A stretch of 64,000 nt of DNA from Geopseudomonas aromaticivorans (GCF_019097855.1 NZ_JAHRGL010000057.1:186001-250000), one strand, 5' to 3'; counted from the first letter of the stretch, positions 49,226-61,864 are shown. Made by a program: numbers and translations. The notes: a model not told the origin generated them from the sequence alone.

Positions 49226-50807
49226 CTTCTGGTCACCGGGCACCGCACAGGGGCAGCGCATCCTGCGCCTGTACCATCTCTATCGCCTCAGCGTCGGCCT
49301 GGCCCTGGTCCTGCTGATCACCAGCGACATGCACCGTGAACTGCTGGACATGGTCGATGCCCGCCTGTTCCGCCACGCCAGCTGGGCCTACCTGGCCACC
49401 AATGTGGTGCTCGGCGTACTGGTACAACAGGCCAACCGCCCCCTGACCCTGTTCGGCCTGGCGCTGTTCGACGTGACCCTGCTCAGCACCCTGTTCTACG
49501 CCGCCGGCGGCCTCAGCAGCGGGCTGGCGCCGCTGCTGGTGATTTCGGTGGCGATGTCCAACAGCATCCTGCGCGGACGCCTTGGCCTGCTGATCGCAGC
49601 GCTGGCCAGCAGCGGCCTGATCTACCTGACGTTCTACATCAGCCTCAGCCGATCAGCAGCCACCAGCTACTACGTCCAGGCCGGGGCTCTCGGCGCCCTG
49701 TGCTTCGTCGCCGCGCTGATCATCCAGGCGCTGAGCCGGCGTCTGCAGCAGAGCGAAACCCTGGCCCGCCGGCACGCCGCCGACGTGGCCGACCTGCAGG
49801 TCCTCAACGCCCTGATCCTGCAACGCATGCGCACCGGCATCCTGGCCCTCGACCCGCAGCATCGCGTGCTGCTGGCCAACGCCAGCAGCCAGTCCCTGCT
49901 CGGCCAGCACCCGCTGGAAAACCAGCCCCTAGAACAATGCTGTCCAGTGCTGCTCGAGCGCCTGCAGCAATGGCAGGAAAACCCGGCACTGCGCCCGCCA
50001 ACCCTGCAGGCCTTCGCCGAAGGACCGGTGCTGCAGCCCAGCTTCGTGCAGCTGCGGCGCAAGGGCGAGCGCGACATCCTGATCTTTCTCGAGGACGTCT
50101 CGATACTCGCCCAGCAGGCGCAGCAGCTCAAGCTGGCCTCCCTGGGCCGCCTGACCGCCGGCATCGCCCACGAGATCCGCAACCCGCTGGGCGCCATCAG
50201 CCACGCCGCCCAACTGCTGCAGGAGGCCGAGGACCTCAGCGCACCGGACCGCCGCCTGACCCACATCATTCTCGATCATTCGCGACGGATGAATCTGGTG
50301 GTGGAGAACATCCTGCAGCTGTCGCGGCGGCGCCAGGCCGAGCCGCAATTGCTCGACCTGCGCTACTGGCTGCACCGCTTTACCGGCGAGCTGCGGGAAA
50401 GCCCGCGGGGTGACTCGACGATCCACCTGCAGACCGAAGCCGGCTCGATCCAGACCCGCATCGACCCCCAGCAACTGACCCAGGTGCTGACCAACCTGGT
50501 GCAGAATGGGCTGCGCTATAGCGCCCGCAAGCACGGCCGAGGCCAGGTCTGGCTGAACCTGTTCCGCGACAGCGACACCCAGCTGCCGGTGCTGGAAATC
50601 TGCGACGACGGCGACGGCATTCCCGCCGACCAGCAGGCCAACCTGTTCGAGCCGTTCTTCACCACCGAAAACAAGGGCACCGGCCTCGGCCTGTACATCT
50701 CCCGCGAACTGTGTGAAAGCAACCGTGCCCGCTTGGACTACGTGCCCCGCGAAGGCAGCGGTGCCTGCTTTCGCATCACCTTCGCCCATCCGAGAACCAC
50801 GAGCTGA
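49185..50807 (+). CDS. pilS: Sensor kinase PilS
   Basis: PilS is the membrane kinase that monitors pilin in the inner membrane and controls PilR. The protein of about 540 residues has six membrane helices (roughly RLYHLYRLSVGLALVLLIT through AGALGALCFVAALIIQ), a PAS-like domain, phospho-acceptor His in AGIAHEIRNPLGAISHAA and an ATPase domain with NLVQNGLRYSAR and GTGLGLYISRELC. The N-terminus is ambiguous: no good ATG precedes the conserved QGQRILRLYHLYRL; I use GTG 49185, but CTG 49212 or an earlier upstream start is possible. It overlaps the zinc-ribbon gene and is followed by pilR after two bases. Confidence 0.95.
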   Translation: MPTWNKTTPLNNADFWSPGTAQGQRILRLYHLYRLSVGLALVLLITSDMHRELLDMVDARLFRHASWAYLATNVVLGVLVQQANRPLTLFGLALFDVTLLSTLFYAAGGLSSGLAPLLVISVAMSNSILRGRLGLLIAALASSGLIYLTFYISLSRSAATSYYVQAGALGALCFVAALIIQALSRRLQQSETLARRHAADVADLQVLNALILQRMRTGILALDPQHRVLLANASSQSLLGQHPLENQPLEQCCPVLLERLQQWQENPALRPPTLQAFAEGPVLQPSFVQLRRKGERDILIFLEDVSILAQQAQQLKLASLGRLTAGIAHEIRNPLGAISHAAQLLQEAEDLSAPDRRLTHIILDHSRRMNLVVENILQLSRRRQAEPQLLDLRYWLHRFTGELRESPRGDSTIHLQTEAGSIQTRIDPQQLTQVLTNLVQNGLRYSARKHGRGQVWLNLFRDSDTQLPVLEICDDGDGIPADQQANLFEPFFTTENKGTGLGLYISRELCESNRARLDYVPREGSGACFRITFAHPRTTS

Positions 50808-50809
50808 CC

Positions 50810-52153
<1,344 letters not shown>

Positions 52154-52514
52154 CATCCCCGGCCGCACTGCCGTCCGGGGCTTCCCGCACTCTCCGGCAA
52201 CCGAATTCGCTCGGTGCCACCGACCGCGAAGGCGCCGACTTGCCCCAGGAAAATTCGCCGCCTCCGCGCGGGAGGCGAAAACCCGCGCGCACCAAGATAA
52301 GACAGCATGGCGCCGACATATAACCAAAACAGTGCATAAGTCATGCTAAAACAGCTTGAAAATGAAGCTTTTTTGTCCGCACTTACAAAAAAGGCACCAA
52401 AAAGATTCATAAAGGCGTCATTTCGCACTATGAAGAAGCACGCATGGCCTGCTAAATTTCACGCCCTGCCGAACACGGCCAGATTCATTCGCAGCCAACT
52501 TCCGAGGCCTCTCC
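52154..52514. other. 360-base gap before gdhA, with AT-rich core
   Basis: No gene is credible here. A GC-rich inverted repeat (CCCCGG/CCGGGG at about 52157-52180) right after pilR has no T-run. From about 52318 to 52460 the composition turns AT-rich (for example AACAGCTTGAAAATGAAGC, ACAAAAAAGGCACC), unlike the flanks. It probably holds the gdhA promoter; no specific factor site is recognised. Confidence 0.5.
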
Positions 52515-53852
<1,338 letters not shown>

Positions 53853-53890
53853 GGCTCCCGCCTCGCGACGCTGCCTGAGCAGTACAGAAC

Positions 53891-53919
53891 AAGCCGGCCA
53901 CTGTGCCGGCTTTTTCTTT
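53891..53919 (+). terminator. Terminator after gdhA
   Basis: AAGCCGGC/GCCGGCTT stem with a CACTGT loop followed by TTTCTTTG, 39 bases past the gdhA stop. Confidence 0.88.
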
Positions 53920-54043
53920 GCCCGCACTTTTAATTCCAATAAACATCACTTAACCAACTTGCTTAGGAGGATTGGTTCTCTTCCGTCTGTCCAGGATGAT
54001 CTTGAATTGATAGCAGAACCAAGTCAGCCGAGTAATCAGTGGA

Positions 54044-54898
54044 ATGAGTGCCAAGGCCGCGAGCAAACCCCGCCTGTTGTGGTTCGATCTGACCAGCGCA
54101 CAGAATGCCGAGCAGTGCATCGAGCAATTTGTCCCGCCATGTCAGGTCACCTTGGGCTATGGGCTCGGCAGCCTGCCCGCAGCGGACGAAAAGAACCTGC
54201 CGGATATGATCTGCGTGCAATTCGACCGCCCCGACAGCAGCGGCCTCAACCTGCTGCTGGAGATCAAGCGCCGCGCGCCCTCCATCCCGATCACCATGCT
54301 TACCGTGCAGCACTCCGAGGAACTGGCCGTCTGGGCGTTCCGCTCGGGCGTCTGGGAGTATCTGACGCTGCCGCTGTCCGGCGCCGAGCGGCAGCGCTAC
54401 CTCAAGTCCCTGCGTGACCTCCACGAACTGCGCCGGCGCCCGCCGGGCAGTCAGCGCCTGCGCCCAGTGCGCACCGAGCAACTGCCCGACTGCGTGCGCC
54501 TGAACCGCGGACAGCACATCCACCAGCCGCTCTACGCCGCCCTGGCGCATATCGACAATCACTTCCGGGAACGGATCGAAGAGAAGGACATGGCCGAGCT
54601 CTGCGCCATGACCGTGGTGCGCTTCAGCCGCCTGTTCAAGCAGAACTGCGGGATCGGCTTTCAGGAGTACGTGATGCGCAAGCGCATGCAGGCCGCCGAA
54701 GAACTGCTGCTGAACAGCGAGATCCCGGTCTCCAGCGTGGCCTACATGGTCGGCTTCAAGGATCCGTCCTACTTTGCCCGTGCCTTCCGCCAGCATTTTG
54801 GCCACAGTCCCAGCGCCTGCCGGCAGGCTCAGCCTGCGGACACGACAACACCGCAAGTAGACCGACTGGATGGCTGGTCATCGGATAGCCTGCAGTAG
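54044..54898 (+). CDS. AraC-family regulator with degenerate receiver domain
   Basis: This 284-residue protein joins an N-terminal receiver-like fold (about 1-120) to a C-terminal AraC-type double HTH (about 168-265; MAELCAMTVVRFSRLFKQNCG and VSSVAYMVGFKDPSYFARAF). The position of the usual phosphoacceptor Asp is Q59 in ICVQFDRPDSSG, and the acidic pair of strand 1 is reduced (LLWFDLTS), so it is probably not activated by phosphorylation. D61 nearby might substitute. No kinase gene is adjacent. It converges on the Tad operon and precedes it on the map, which makes it a candidate Tad regulator; this is positional inference. Targets are unknown. Confidence 0.85.
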   Translation: MSAKAASKPRLLWFDLTSAQNAEQCIEQFVPPCQVTLGYGLGSLPAADEKNLPDMICVQFDRPDSSGLNLLLEIKRRAPSIPITMLTVQHSEELAVWAFRSGVWEYLTLPLSGAERQRYLKSLRDLHELRRRPPGSQRLRPVRTEQLPDCVRLNRGQHIHQPLYAALAHIDNHFRERIEEKDMAELCAMTVVRFSRLFKQNCGIGFQEYVMRKRMQAAEELLLNSEIPVSSVAYMVGFKDPSYFARAFRQHFGHSPSACRQAQPADTTTPQVDRLDGWSSDSLQ

Positions 54899-54930
54899 CT
54901 GCAGAGTGCCGACCCTCGAAGGTGGCACCT

Positions 54931-55045
54931 GTAGGGTGGGTTAGCCGCGCAGCGGCGTAACCCGCCGACGATGCCGACAGATATCACCAGTGCCGACCTC
55001 GCGACCGGTTGGCGGGTTATGGCCTCCGACCCACCCCACCCTACG
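54931..55045. repeat. Inverted pair of REP elements, family B
   Basis: The 54931-54967 copy reads GTAGGGTGGGTTAGC, then GCGCAGC, then GGCGTAACCCGCC and can fold. The 55011-55045 copy is the same element inverted, with the middle lost (CGTAGGGTGGGGTGGGTC and ATAACCCGCC on the - strand). The pair forms a REPIN-like structure. The family differs from family A elsewhere in the window. Confidence 0.75.
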
Positions 55046-55080
55046 ACTGGATCGACGCGAAACCGGCGGTGTACAGCTCA

Positions 55081-55118
55081 ACAGCAAGAAGCCGCGTATC
55101 GACGCGGCTTCTTGCTGT
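55081..55118. terminator. Terminator of the Tad operon
   Basis: A 17-bp stem (ACAGCAAGAAGCCGCGT with its complement, ATCG loop) lies 15 bases past the end of the last Tad gene and also faces the AraC-type gene. Its length makes it strong, though the T-run is short. Confidence 0.75.
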
Positions 55119-55132
55119 TGCCCCCTTTCCGG

Positions 55133-56263
55133 TTACGGTGTACCCGTCTGCAACGGCGAAGGCAGGCTGACGGTCGACACCATCGGTGTGGACGCCGCCA
55201 ACGGCACAGCGGACGGAATGGTCAAGGGGCCGGCGGCAGGAGCCACAGGGGTCGACATCCTGCTCACGTCGCTACCGCCACCGGCGTCATTGTTGCGGAT
55301 GCGGCGAATCTGCTCGACGCGCTTGAGGTTCTGCGAAGCCACTTCATAGTGGGCAGGCGACTGATCGATGGCGCTGCGGAAGAACAGCTCCGCCTGCTCC
55401 AGGTTACCCTCGATCAGGCAGACATACCCCACATCGTTGCTCGCCTCGGCACGGGTCTCGACCTGCTCGAAGGCCGATAGCGCTTCCTCGTAATTGCCCA
55501 TGCGGGCCAGCAGCATCCCGTAGTTGCGCCACGCAGGCTTGTAGCTGGCATCGAAGCCCAGCGCCTGCTGATAGGCCTGACGGGCGGCCGGCCATTCACC
55601 AGCCAAGTAGTGCGAGTAGCCCAGACTGTTGGCCGCCATGGCCGAGCGCGGGCTGATCTGCAGCGCCAGGCGGTAATACACGTGAGCCCGATCGAATTCG
55701 TTACGCAGGTCGGCCAGCACCCCCAAGCCGTTGTAGACCCGCAGAGGCGACTTGTCGTCCACCATCAGCACACCGGGGTCGGTCAGCTCCCCTGCCGGGA
55801 CCACGCCACCGAAACGCTGCTGGTCCAGGCGCAGCGCGCCACCCAAGGTCTTCGCCGCCTCAGGATAACGACGCATGGCGATCTGCAGCGTACCCAGTTC
55901 GCTCAGGGCCTCGAGATTACCCGGCTCAACCTTGAGCACATCGTTCAGCGCCCGCTCGGCCAACGGATTGTTGCCCCGCTCGCGGTGGATACGTCCCACC
56001 CACACCAGCGCATCGTAACGCTTGGGGTCCAGCTCGCTGGCGCGCAGATACTGATACAACGCCTGATCAGTGTCCCCCGCGCTGTAAGCGGCGGCGGCCA
56101 TTCGCATGGCCTGCTCCGGAGTGTCGGCGCCCTTCTGTACCTGATAGAGCACCGAACGGCCGCCGTCGTACAGATCATTGCGGCTCTTGCCGATGCTCTC
56201 CCCCGTGGTCTGGCAACCTGCCAGCGTGGCAGCAAGCGCTGCCAAAAGTGCAATCCTATGCAT
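55133..56263 (-). CDS. tadD: Tad operon TPR lipoprotein (TadD-like)
   Basis: This 376-residue lipoprotein has a lipobox TLAGC (Cys17) and about six TPR repeats (for example ALYQYLRASELDPKRYDALV, AYQQALGFDASYKPAWRNYG), then a Ser/Pro/Thr-rich tail. TadD-type proteins are TPR outer-membrane lipoproteins needed for Flp pilus biogenesis, likely as pilotins for the RcpA secretin or other assembly partners. It ends the operon, one base after tadC. The length is greater than short TadD proteins, so it may be a fused or extended form; I name it TadD-like by position and fold. Confidence 0.85.
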   Translation of the reverse strand: MHRIALLAALAATLAGCQTTGESIGKSRNDLYDGGRSVLYQVQKGADTPEQAMRMAAAAYSAGDTDQALYQYLRASELDPKRYDALVWVGRIHRERGNNPLAERALNDVLKVEPGNLEALSELGTLQIAMRRYPEAAKTLGGALRLDQQRFGGVVPAGELTDPGVLMVDDKSPLRVYNGLGVLADLRNEFDRAHVYYRLALQISPRSAMAANSLGYSHYLAGEWPAARQAYQQALGFDASYKPAWRNYGMLLARMGNYEEALSAFEQVETRAEASNDVGYVCLIEGNLEQAELFFRSAIDQSPAHYEVASQNLKRVEQIRRIRNNDAGGGSDVSRMSTPVAPAAGPLTIPSAVPLAASTPMVSTVSLPSPLQTGTP

Positions 56264-56264
56264 C

Positions 56265-57233
56265 TCACAATCTCCCGAAGGCCTTGAGAACGCCGACGAT
56301 CACCGGTCCGATGACGACCAGGAAGAAGCTCGGCCACAAACAGAAGATTAGTGGAAAGATCAACTTGGTACCGAGTTTCGCTGCCTGCTCCTCGGCCGCT
56401 TGGGTACGCCGATCACGGAACTCCTCGGCATAGATACGCAGAGTGTCGGCCACACTGGTACCGAAGCGGATGCTCTGCGCAAGCAGACTGACCAGACCGT
56501 TGATATCCTCCAGACCGGTACGATCCGCCAGGTGGCGCAAGGCCTCGGTACTGGAGATGCCGGCCCTAATCTCGGCATTGACCAGCGCCAGCTCCTCGGC
56601 CAACTCGCCATGGCTGACCGACAGCTCCTCGGCCACCCGTTCGATGGATTGCGGCAACGCCAGGCCCGACTCGACACAAACCACCAACAGATCCAGTGCA
56701 TCGGGAAAGCCTGCACGCAGCAAGCGCATGCGCGCCTGCTTGCGCTTGTCTACATAGATCGCCGGCACAATCCAGCCCACTCCAGCGGCGCCTAACAACA
56801 GCAGGGTTGACTGCAGGAAAGAAGCCCCCTTGATGAATGGCAACGCCAGTACAGCAATCCCGACCAGCACCAGCATCAGCAGCAGGCGCGCAGCCCAGTA
56901 GGCTTGGGCAGCCGAAGGCTGACGGTAACCCGCGTGAACCAGCAGGGTGCGGGTCGGCGAGTTGTGCCAGTCCTGATTGCCAGCAAACCGCTCACCCACC
57001 TGTTCCAGCATCAGTTGCAGGCTGCTCGGCGCGCGATGACTACCGCCAACGGCTACCTGGGCGCTTTTGAGCACCTTCAGTCGGCGCTGCACCGGATCCT
57101 GCAGTCCGATCATCAGCAGCGCCACCGTCACCACCGCCAGCACCGCGCTCAAGGTGATGGCACCGACAAACAGTAGTCGTGCCACCTCCTGATTCCCCAC
57201 TGCACTATTGAGTAGACTCAGCAGATAGTCCAT
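56265..57233 (-). CDS. tadC: Tad pilus platform protein TadC
   Basis: TadC is one of two GspF-type inner-membrane platform proteins of the Flp pilus. The 322-residue product has N-terminal membrane segments (FVGAITLSAVLAVVTVALLMIG), a cytoplasmic T2SS-F domain (VCVESGLALPQSIERVAEEL) and a C-terminal helix pair (LIFPLIFCLWPSFFLVVIGPV). I use ATG 57233 with GGGAGGG upstream. It is 31 bases after tadB. Confidence 0.93.
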   Translation of the reverse strand: MDYLLSLLNSAVGNQEVARLLFVGAITLSAVLAVVTVALLMIGLQDPVQRRLKVLKSAQVAVGGSHRAPSSLQLMLEQVGERFAGNQDWHNSPTRTLLVHAGYRQPSAAQAYWAARLLLMLVLVGIAVLALPFIKGASFLQSTLLLLGAAGVGWIVPAIYVDKRKQARMRLLRAGFPDALDLLVVCVESGLALPQSIERVAEELSVSHGELAEELALVNAEIRAGISSTEALRHLADRTGLEDINGLVSLLAQSIRFGTSVADTLRIYAEEFRDRRTQAAEEQAAKLGTKLIFPLIFCLWPSFFLVVIGPVIVGVLKAFGRL

Positions 57234-57264
57234 TTGCAGTCCCTCCCCACATTCCGTCCAGGCC

Positions 57265-58251
57265 TCAGACCTCAATACGGATGATTTTTTTGATCCAGAA
57301 AATCCCCAGCAGCATGGCCGTGAAGGACCCGGCGATCAGCTTGTGGCCGATTGGCTCCTTGAGCAGCATTGGCAGATAAGTTGGAGAACTCACCATCAGA
57401 GCAATGGTCAGCACGAAGGGAATGGCCACCAGCACCCAGGCCGACATGCGACCTTCCGCCGACAGTGTCTTGACCTTACGCTGGAAGCGAAAGCGACCAC
57501 GGATCAGCGAGCTCAGGCGCTGGAGAATCTCGGTCAGGTTGCCGCCGGTTTCCCGGTGCAGCAGGATCGAGGTCACCAGCATCATCACGGTCATACTCGG
57601 CATGCGCTCAAGCAGCCCCAACATGGCCCGGCGCACATCGTTGCCATAGTTGATGTCGGCAAAGGTCAGGCCGAACTCGTGAGCCACCACGCCCTTCTGT
57701 TCGTCGGCCACCAGTCGCAGGGTCTCGTTGAACGGATGCCCGGCCTTTAGCGCACGCACCATGGAGTCCAGCGCATCCGGCAACTGCTCCTCGAACTCGG
57801 CGAAGCGTTTGCCGCGGTCGCTGGATATCTTCAGGATCGGTACCCAGAACAGCACAGCCCCGGCTGCCAGTGCTACCCACCACAGAGGGAACAACAGCCA
57901 CACCAGCATTGCGCCACCTACGGCCAGCGCCAGGCCAAGCAGGATTACCCGGTAGGCCCGCACCTCATGGCCGCTCTGGTCGACCATCTCAGCCAGCTTT
58001 TCCATGCCCGGCAGCTGCTCCAGCGCCGCCTCCAGTGGCGACAAGCGCTTGAGGTATTTTTGCCGTAATACCGTCTGCATGTTTGGCAGATCGTTGGCCC
58101 GCTCGAGCAGGTGCAGCCGCTCGCGGATGCGCTTGCGCACTTTGCCGGCCTCACCGAAGACCGGCACCGCCACCCCCTGGCTGAGCAGGAATACGGCGAG
58201 AAATACCATGCCAAGGAAAAGAAAGATGAACTCCGAGGGGATCTGGTTCAT
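57265..58251 (-). CDS. tadB: Tad pilus platform protein TadB
   Basis: TadB pairs with TadC at the inner membrane. The 328-residue product has the TadB pattern: N-terminal helix [16 protein letters not shown], a central GspF-like domain ([21 protein letters not shown] and [22 protein letters not shown]) and C-terminal membrane segments. The ATG overlaps the tadA stop by four bases, indicating coupled translation. I begin at MNQIPSEF (58251). Confidence 0.94.
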   Translation of the reverse strand: MNQIPSEFIFLFLGMVFLAVFLLSQGVAVPVFGEAGKVRKRIRERLHLLERANDLPNMQTVLRQKYLKRLSPLEAALEQLPGMEKLAEMVDQSGHEVRAYRVILLGLALAVGGAMLVWLLFPLWWVALAAGAVLFWVPILKISSDRGKRFAEFEEQLPDALDSMVRALKAGHPFNETLRLVADEQKGVVAHEFGLTFADINYGNDVRRAMLGLLERMPSMTVMMLVTSILLHRETGGNLTEILQRLSSLIRGRFRFQRKVKTLSAEGRMSAWVLVAIPFVLTIALMVSSPTYLPMLLKEPIGHKLIAGSFTAMLLGIFWIKKIIRIEV

Positions 58252-59678
58252 GACTGCCCCTCCATCCACTCCGGCCGAAACAGATTGAGCGGCAGTTCGA
58301 TGCCACGCTTGGCCAGCACATCGCGGAAGGCTGGCACCATTCCAGTAGGCTTGTAGTCGCCCAGCACTTCACCATGCTCGCTGATGCCACGGCGCTCGAA
58401 GGTGAAGATCTCAGTCATGGTGATGATCTCGCCCTCCATGCCGTTGATCTCCTGCACGCTCACCAGACGGCGTTTACCATCCTCCTGGCGCTCCAGTTGC
58501 ACCACCACGTCGATGGCCGAGGCGATCTGCTGGCGCAGCGCCTTGATCGGAAAGGTCGCGCCGGTCATCGCCACCATGTTCTCGATACGCCCCAAGGCAT
58601 CGCGCGGGGTGTTGGCGTGGATGGTAGTCAGCGAGCCGTCGTGGCCGGTGTTCATCGCCGCCAGCATGTCCAGCGCCTCGGAGCCACGCACCTCGCCGAT
58701 GACGATGCGATCCGGGCGCATGCGCAGGCTGTTACGCACCAGCTCGCGTTGGTTCACCTCGCCGCGTCCCTCGATGTTCGCCGGCCGGGTTTCCAGGCGC
58801 ACTACATGGGGCTGCTGCAATTGCAACTCGGCCGAGTCCTCGATGGTGACGATGCGCTCGTTGTGCGGAATGAAGCTGGACAGCACGTTGAGCATGGTGG
58901 TCTTGCCGGTGCCGGTACCGCCGGACACCAGCACATTCATCCGGCCGCGGACGATGGCCTTGAGCACCAGGGCAATCGCCGCCGTCAGGGTGCCGCGCTC
59001 GATCAGGCTCTCGGTATTGAGCAGGTCGACGGCAAAACGACGAATCGATATGCTCGGCCCGTCGATTGCCAGCGGAGGGATGATGGCGTTGACCCGCGAA
59101 CCGTCCTTGAGGCGCGCATCCACCAGCGGCGAGGACTCGTCGATACGCCGCCCCAGAGCGGAAACGATGCGATCGATGATGTTCAACAGGTGAGCGTCGT
59201 CGCGAAAGCACACATCGGTTCTCTGCAGTTTGCCGAAGCGTTCTACGTAAACCGATTTCGCCCCATTGACCAGGATATCCGACACCGTACTGTCGGCCAG
59301 CAGCGGCTCCAGCGGGCCGAGGCCAAGCACCTCGTCGGTGATCTGCTTGATGATCAGCTGGCGACTGGCCACGCTGATCGGCGCCGAATGATCGTCGAGC
59401 AAGCGCAGGCAAATCTCGCGAATCTGCTTGGCAGCTTCGGCCGGCTCCAGACTGTCGAGCAGCGACAGATCCATGACCTTGAGCAGCTGCTCGTAGACCT
59501 TCTCGCGCCACTCAACTTCCAGAGGATTGAGCTGGGTACGAGTGCTGTAGTTGTTCAGCGGCACAGCCTCCTCCCACGCCAACTGCTCGCGTTCGTGGCT
59601 GGTGGTTTCGCTGGCGACTGCAGGAACAGCCGCCTTCTGCGGTGACTGGCGCAGGCGATTGCGCAATTCATTGAGCAT
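58248..59678 (-). CDS. tadA: Tad pilus secretion ATPase TadA
   Basis: TadA (CpaF family) is the ATPase that drives Flp pilus assembly. The 476-residue product has an N-terminal helical domain, Walker A GGTGTGKT at 253-260, the Asp box [10 protein letters not shown], the Walker B/His box region [22 protein letters not shown] and family tail [14 protein letters not shown]. It overlaps the tadZ end by 11 bases and tadB by four. Confidence 0.97.
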   Translation of the reverse strand: MLNELRNRLRQSPQKAAVPAVASETTSHEREQLAWEEAVPLNNYSTRTQLNPLEVEWREKVYEQLLKVMDLSLLDSLEPAEAAKQIREICLRLLDDHSAPISVASRQLIIKQITDEVLGLGPLEPLLADSTVSDILVNGAKSVYVERFGKLQRTDVCFRDDAHLLNIIDRIVSALGRRIDESSPLVDARLKDGSRVNAIIPPLAIDGPSISIRRFAVDLLNTESLIERGTLTAAIALVLKAIVRGRMNVLVSGGTGTGKTTMLNVLSSFIPHNERIVTIEDSAELQLQQPHVVRLETRPANIEGRGEVNQRELVRNSLRMRPDRIVIGEVRGSEALDMLAAMNTGHDGSLTTIHANTPRDALGRIENMVAMTGATFPIKALRQQIASAIDVVVQLERQEDGKRRLVSVQEINGMEGEIITMTEIFTFERRGISEHGEVLGDYKPTGMVPAFRDVLAKRGIELPLNLFRPEWMEGQS

Positions 59679-60903
59679 GGCTGACTCCCCCGAACAGGCG
59701 ACTCACCGCACGCTTGAACAGTCCGCCACGTTGGACTTCCGGGCTGCCCTGCAGCTCCTCGGCGATCGGCTTCAGCGCCAGGGTAATGGCGGCGCGCGGT
59801 GCATGGATAGCCAGCGGCACGCCGGCGTTCTGGCTCTCGCTGACCACAGTGAAATCGTTGGGCAACAGCAGCAGATCCGGGCAGTGCAAGGCCTCCTCGA
59901 TATCCTTGAGACTGACCGTAGCGTTCTTGTTGTAACGGTTGATCAGCACCTGCAGACGGCTAGACTGGATGCCCATGTCGTCACGCAGGATACGCAGCAG
60001 GCGATCGGCATCCTTGAGGTGACTGACACTCTGCTGCAACACCACCAGCACCTTGTCGGCGTTCTCCAGCGTTGTTCCGGTGAGATGATCGATCTGCCGC
60101 GGCAGGTCCACCACGACCCAGTCGTAGGTGCTGCGCGCCAAGTGCAGCAAGGCCTCCAACTGCTCCGCATGGATATCCTGAGGCAGACACAGCTCAGTGC
60201 TGCGCCCACCCAACACATGCAAGTTGGCACTGAAATGGGTACAAAAGCCGCGCAACGCCAGACTGTCCATCTCGCCGACCTGCTTAAGCACATCGACGTG
60301 GCTGTGGGTGGGCTGCACATCGAGATAGTGCGTGACACTACCGAACTGCAGATCGAGGTCGATCAGCAGCACACTGGCATGCAGGCTCAATTGCTGGGCC
60401 AAGTTACAGGCCAGCAAGGTCGCACCGGAGCCCCCCTTGGCATTCATCACCGCCAGCAGCTTGCCACTATCACCGCTGCTGGCACGCTTCTCCTGCACCA
60501 TGCGCTGCAACGCAGCGGCCAATTCATGCGAATTCAGCGGCTCGGGGAGAAAGTCCCGCGCCCCGGCCTGCATGGCCAGGCGCAAGCCCTCGGCCTGATC
60601 CAGCGCGCCACACACCAGCAGGGCCGGCCGCTCGGCCGCCGGACGCTGCATCAATGCGGCCAACTCCTCGCGCCACTGAGTGCTGACTTGCAACAGCAGC
60701 AGGTCGGGCATCTGCTCAATACCGTGCAGCGGGTCGCAATGGCCATTACTGACCAGGCGGGTGATGACCTGCAGACCTGCCACAGACTGGCAGATCACCT
60801 GCAGATCCTTGAGCGCCTGAGCATCGCGACTACTGATCAGCAGCCTCAGGCCATGGCGCGATTGGCTGTCCGTCACGGACGGTACTTCCCTGGACTTCAG
60901 CAT
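59668..60903 (-). CDS. tadZ: Tad localisation ATPase TadZ (CpaE-like)
   Basis: TadZ positions the Tad machine at the pole. The 411-residue product has an N-terminal receiver-like domain ([20 protein letters not shown] onward) without the usual phosphorylation Asp, and a ParA/MinD-type domain with deviant Walker [16 protein letters not shown] near residue 168. This fits CpaE/TadZ. It starts 7 bases inside the preceding TadE-like gene and overlaps tadA by 11 bases. Confidence 0.93.
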   Translation of the reverse strand: MLKSREVPSVTDSQSRHGLRLLISSRDAQALKDLQVICQSVAGLQVITRLVSNGHCDPLHGIEQMPDLLLLQVSTQWREELAALMQRPAAERPALLVCGALDQAEGLRLAMQAGARDFLPEPLNSHELAAALQRMVQEKRASSGDSGKLLAVMNAKGGSGATLLACNLAQQLSLHASVLLIDLDLQFGSVTHYLDVQPTHSHVDVLKQVGEMDSLALRGFCTHFSANLHVLGGRSTELCLPQDIHAEQLEALLHLARSTYDWVVVDLPRQIDHLTGTTLENADKVLVVLQQSVSHLKDADRLLRILRDDMGIQSSRLQVLINRYNKNATVSLKDIEEALHCPDLLLLPNDFTVVSESQNAGVPLAIHAPRAAITLALKPIAEELQGSPEVQRGGLFKRAVSRLFGGVSHAQ

Positions 60904-61400
60904 GGCGTGATCTCCGGAGCGACGCCTTCCTCGGCATGCCTGCCGAGGCTTTCGCGGGGAATGGTCGACCTGAATGCCGGCAGGGTAAACACCCCGCGAA
61001 ATCCAGGAATCAGCAGCTCGAAGGGGAAATTGTCCACCCGTAGCTGCACGTAACGGATGGCACGGAAACCGTTGGCGCTGGACAGGTCGTTCGGACTGCC
61101 AACGACAGCGCCGTTCTCGTCCAGATAGATCAGGTTCAGATCGGCGGTTTCCAGGCTGCCAATCAGCGGGCTAGCGCCGCTACTGTTGATGTCGTTGAAA
61201 ATGGCCCGGCGCAGGATGCGTGCGTCGCGGATATCACAGACCGCCGCCAGCCGGGCACCCCGCCGTACTACTTCATCCAGACCATTGACGGTGAAGTACA
61301 GGCGGCCCATCTCCAACACCCCGAACAGCAGCACGAAGAGCAGTGAGCCAATGATGGCGAACTCCACTACGTACACACCGCGCATGCGTTTCGCGTTCAT
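60897..61400 (-). CDS. Tad pseudopilin-like protein (TadE/TadF family, distal copy)
   Basis: This 167-residue protein has a TadE-type prepilin start: short basic leader then G/VYVVEFAIIGSLLFVLLFGV, with Glu at +5 of the putative cleavage site, followed by a beta-rich periplasmic part. TadE and TadF are minor pseudopilins processed by the Tad peptidase. It could be either TadE or TadF, as two such genes are adjacent. ATG 61400 overlaps the upstream gene's TGA by one base (TGATG). It ends 7 bases past the tadZ start. Confidence 0.85.
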   Translation of the reverse strand: MNAKRMRGVYVVEFAIIGSLLFVLLFGVLEMGRLYFTVNGLDEVVRRGARLAAVCDIRDARILRRAIFNDINSSGASPLIGSLETADLNLIYLDENGAVVGSPNDLSSANGFRAIRYVQLRVDNFPFELLIPGFRGVFTLPAFRSTIPRESLGRHAEEGVAPEITPC

Positions 61401-61864
61401 CACAACCCCCTCATCACTGTGGTGGCCACCAGCGGGAAGTTCAGTGGAATGGCATTGCCGATCAAGGCAGGCAATCCGTTGCCGATCACTGGCTGGAACA
61501 AATAGCTGATGCGCACCTGAACATGCTCGGTTCCTACCGTGCTGACCTGTACGTCGGCCGTAGTCAACCCCGGAACCACTGCTCTCGACTGCGGTGTGGG
61601 CACGCCGTAAACGGCGAGGTTCTTGGTCCTGGCCTCCAGTACAGCGGTGATTTCCACCCGCCCAAGGTTGCCGTTCCAGGCCTGGCCGGCGAGGTAGCGC
61701 ACCGCATCGCGGTTGGCCTGTAGCAAATTGTTGTAGTGGTAAAGCATGCGTCCGAACTCGGCGATGCCCAGAAGCAGTAGCAGCAGCAGCGGCAGGGCAA
61801 TGGCAAACTCGACCATCGCCACCCCTCGCTGGCTCTGGCTCTGTTTGTATGTGCGACCTTGCAT
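61400..61864 (-). CDS. Tad pseudopilin-like protein (TadE/TadF family, proximal copy)
   Basis: This 154-residue protein has the same layout as its neighbour: basic leader KQSQSQRG, then V-A-M-V-E5-F and hydrophobic AIALPLLLLLLLGIAEFGRM. Its conserved Glu +5, and ALPLLLLLLLGIAEFG is the classical TadE signature. I start at ATG 61864 with AAGGTGATT upstream, not at an upstream in-frame codon. It is separated from TadG by 52 bases and coupled to the distal copy. Confidence 0.88.
   Translation of the reverse strand: MQGRTYKQSQSQRGVAMVEFAIALPLLLLLLLGIAEFGRMLYHYNNLLQANRDAVRYLAGQAWNGNLGRVEITAVLEARTKNLAVYGVPTPQSRAVVPGLTTADVQVSTVGTEHVQVRISYLFQPVIGNGLPALIGNAIPLNFPLVATTVMRGL

Noticed and set aside
53965-53974. 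Perfect AGGAGG before the AraC-type gene as the RBS of a small leader ORF
   Set aside because: No start codon lies at a workable distance, and the in-frame codons before the AraC start hit a TGA.
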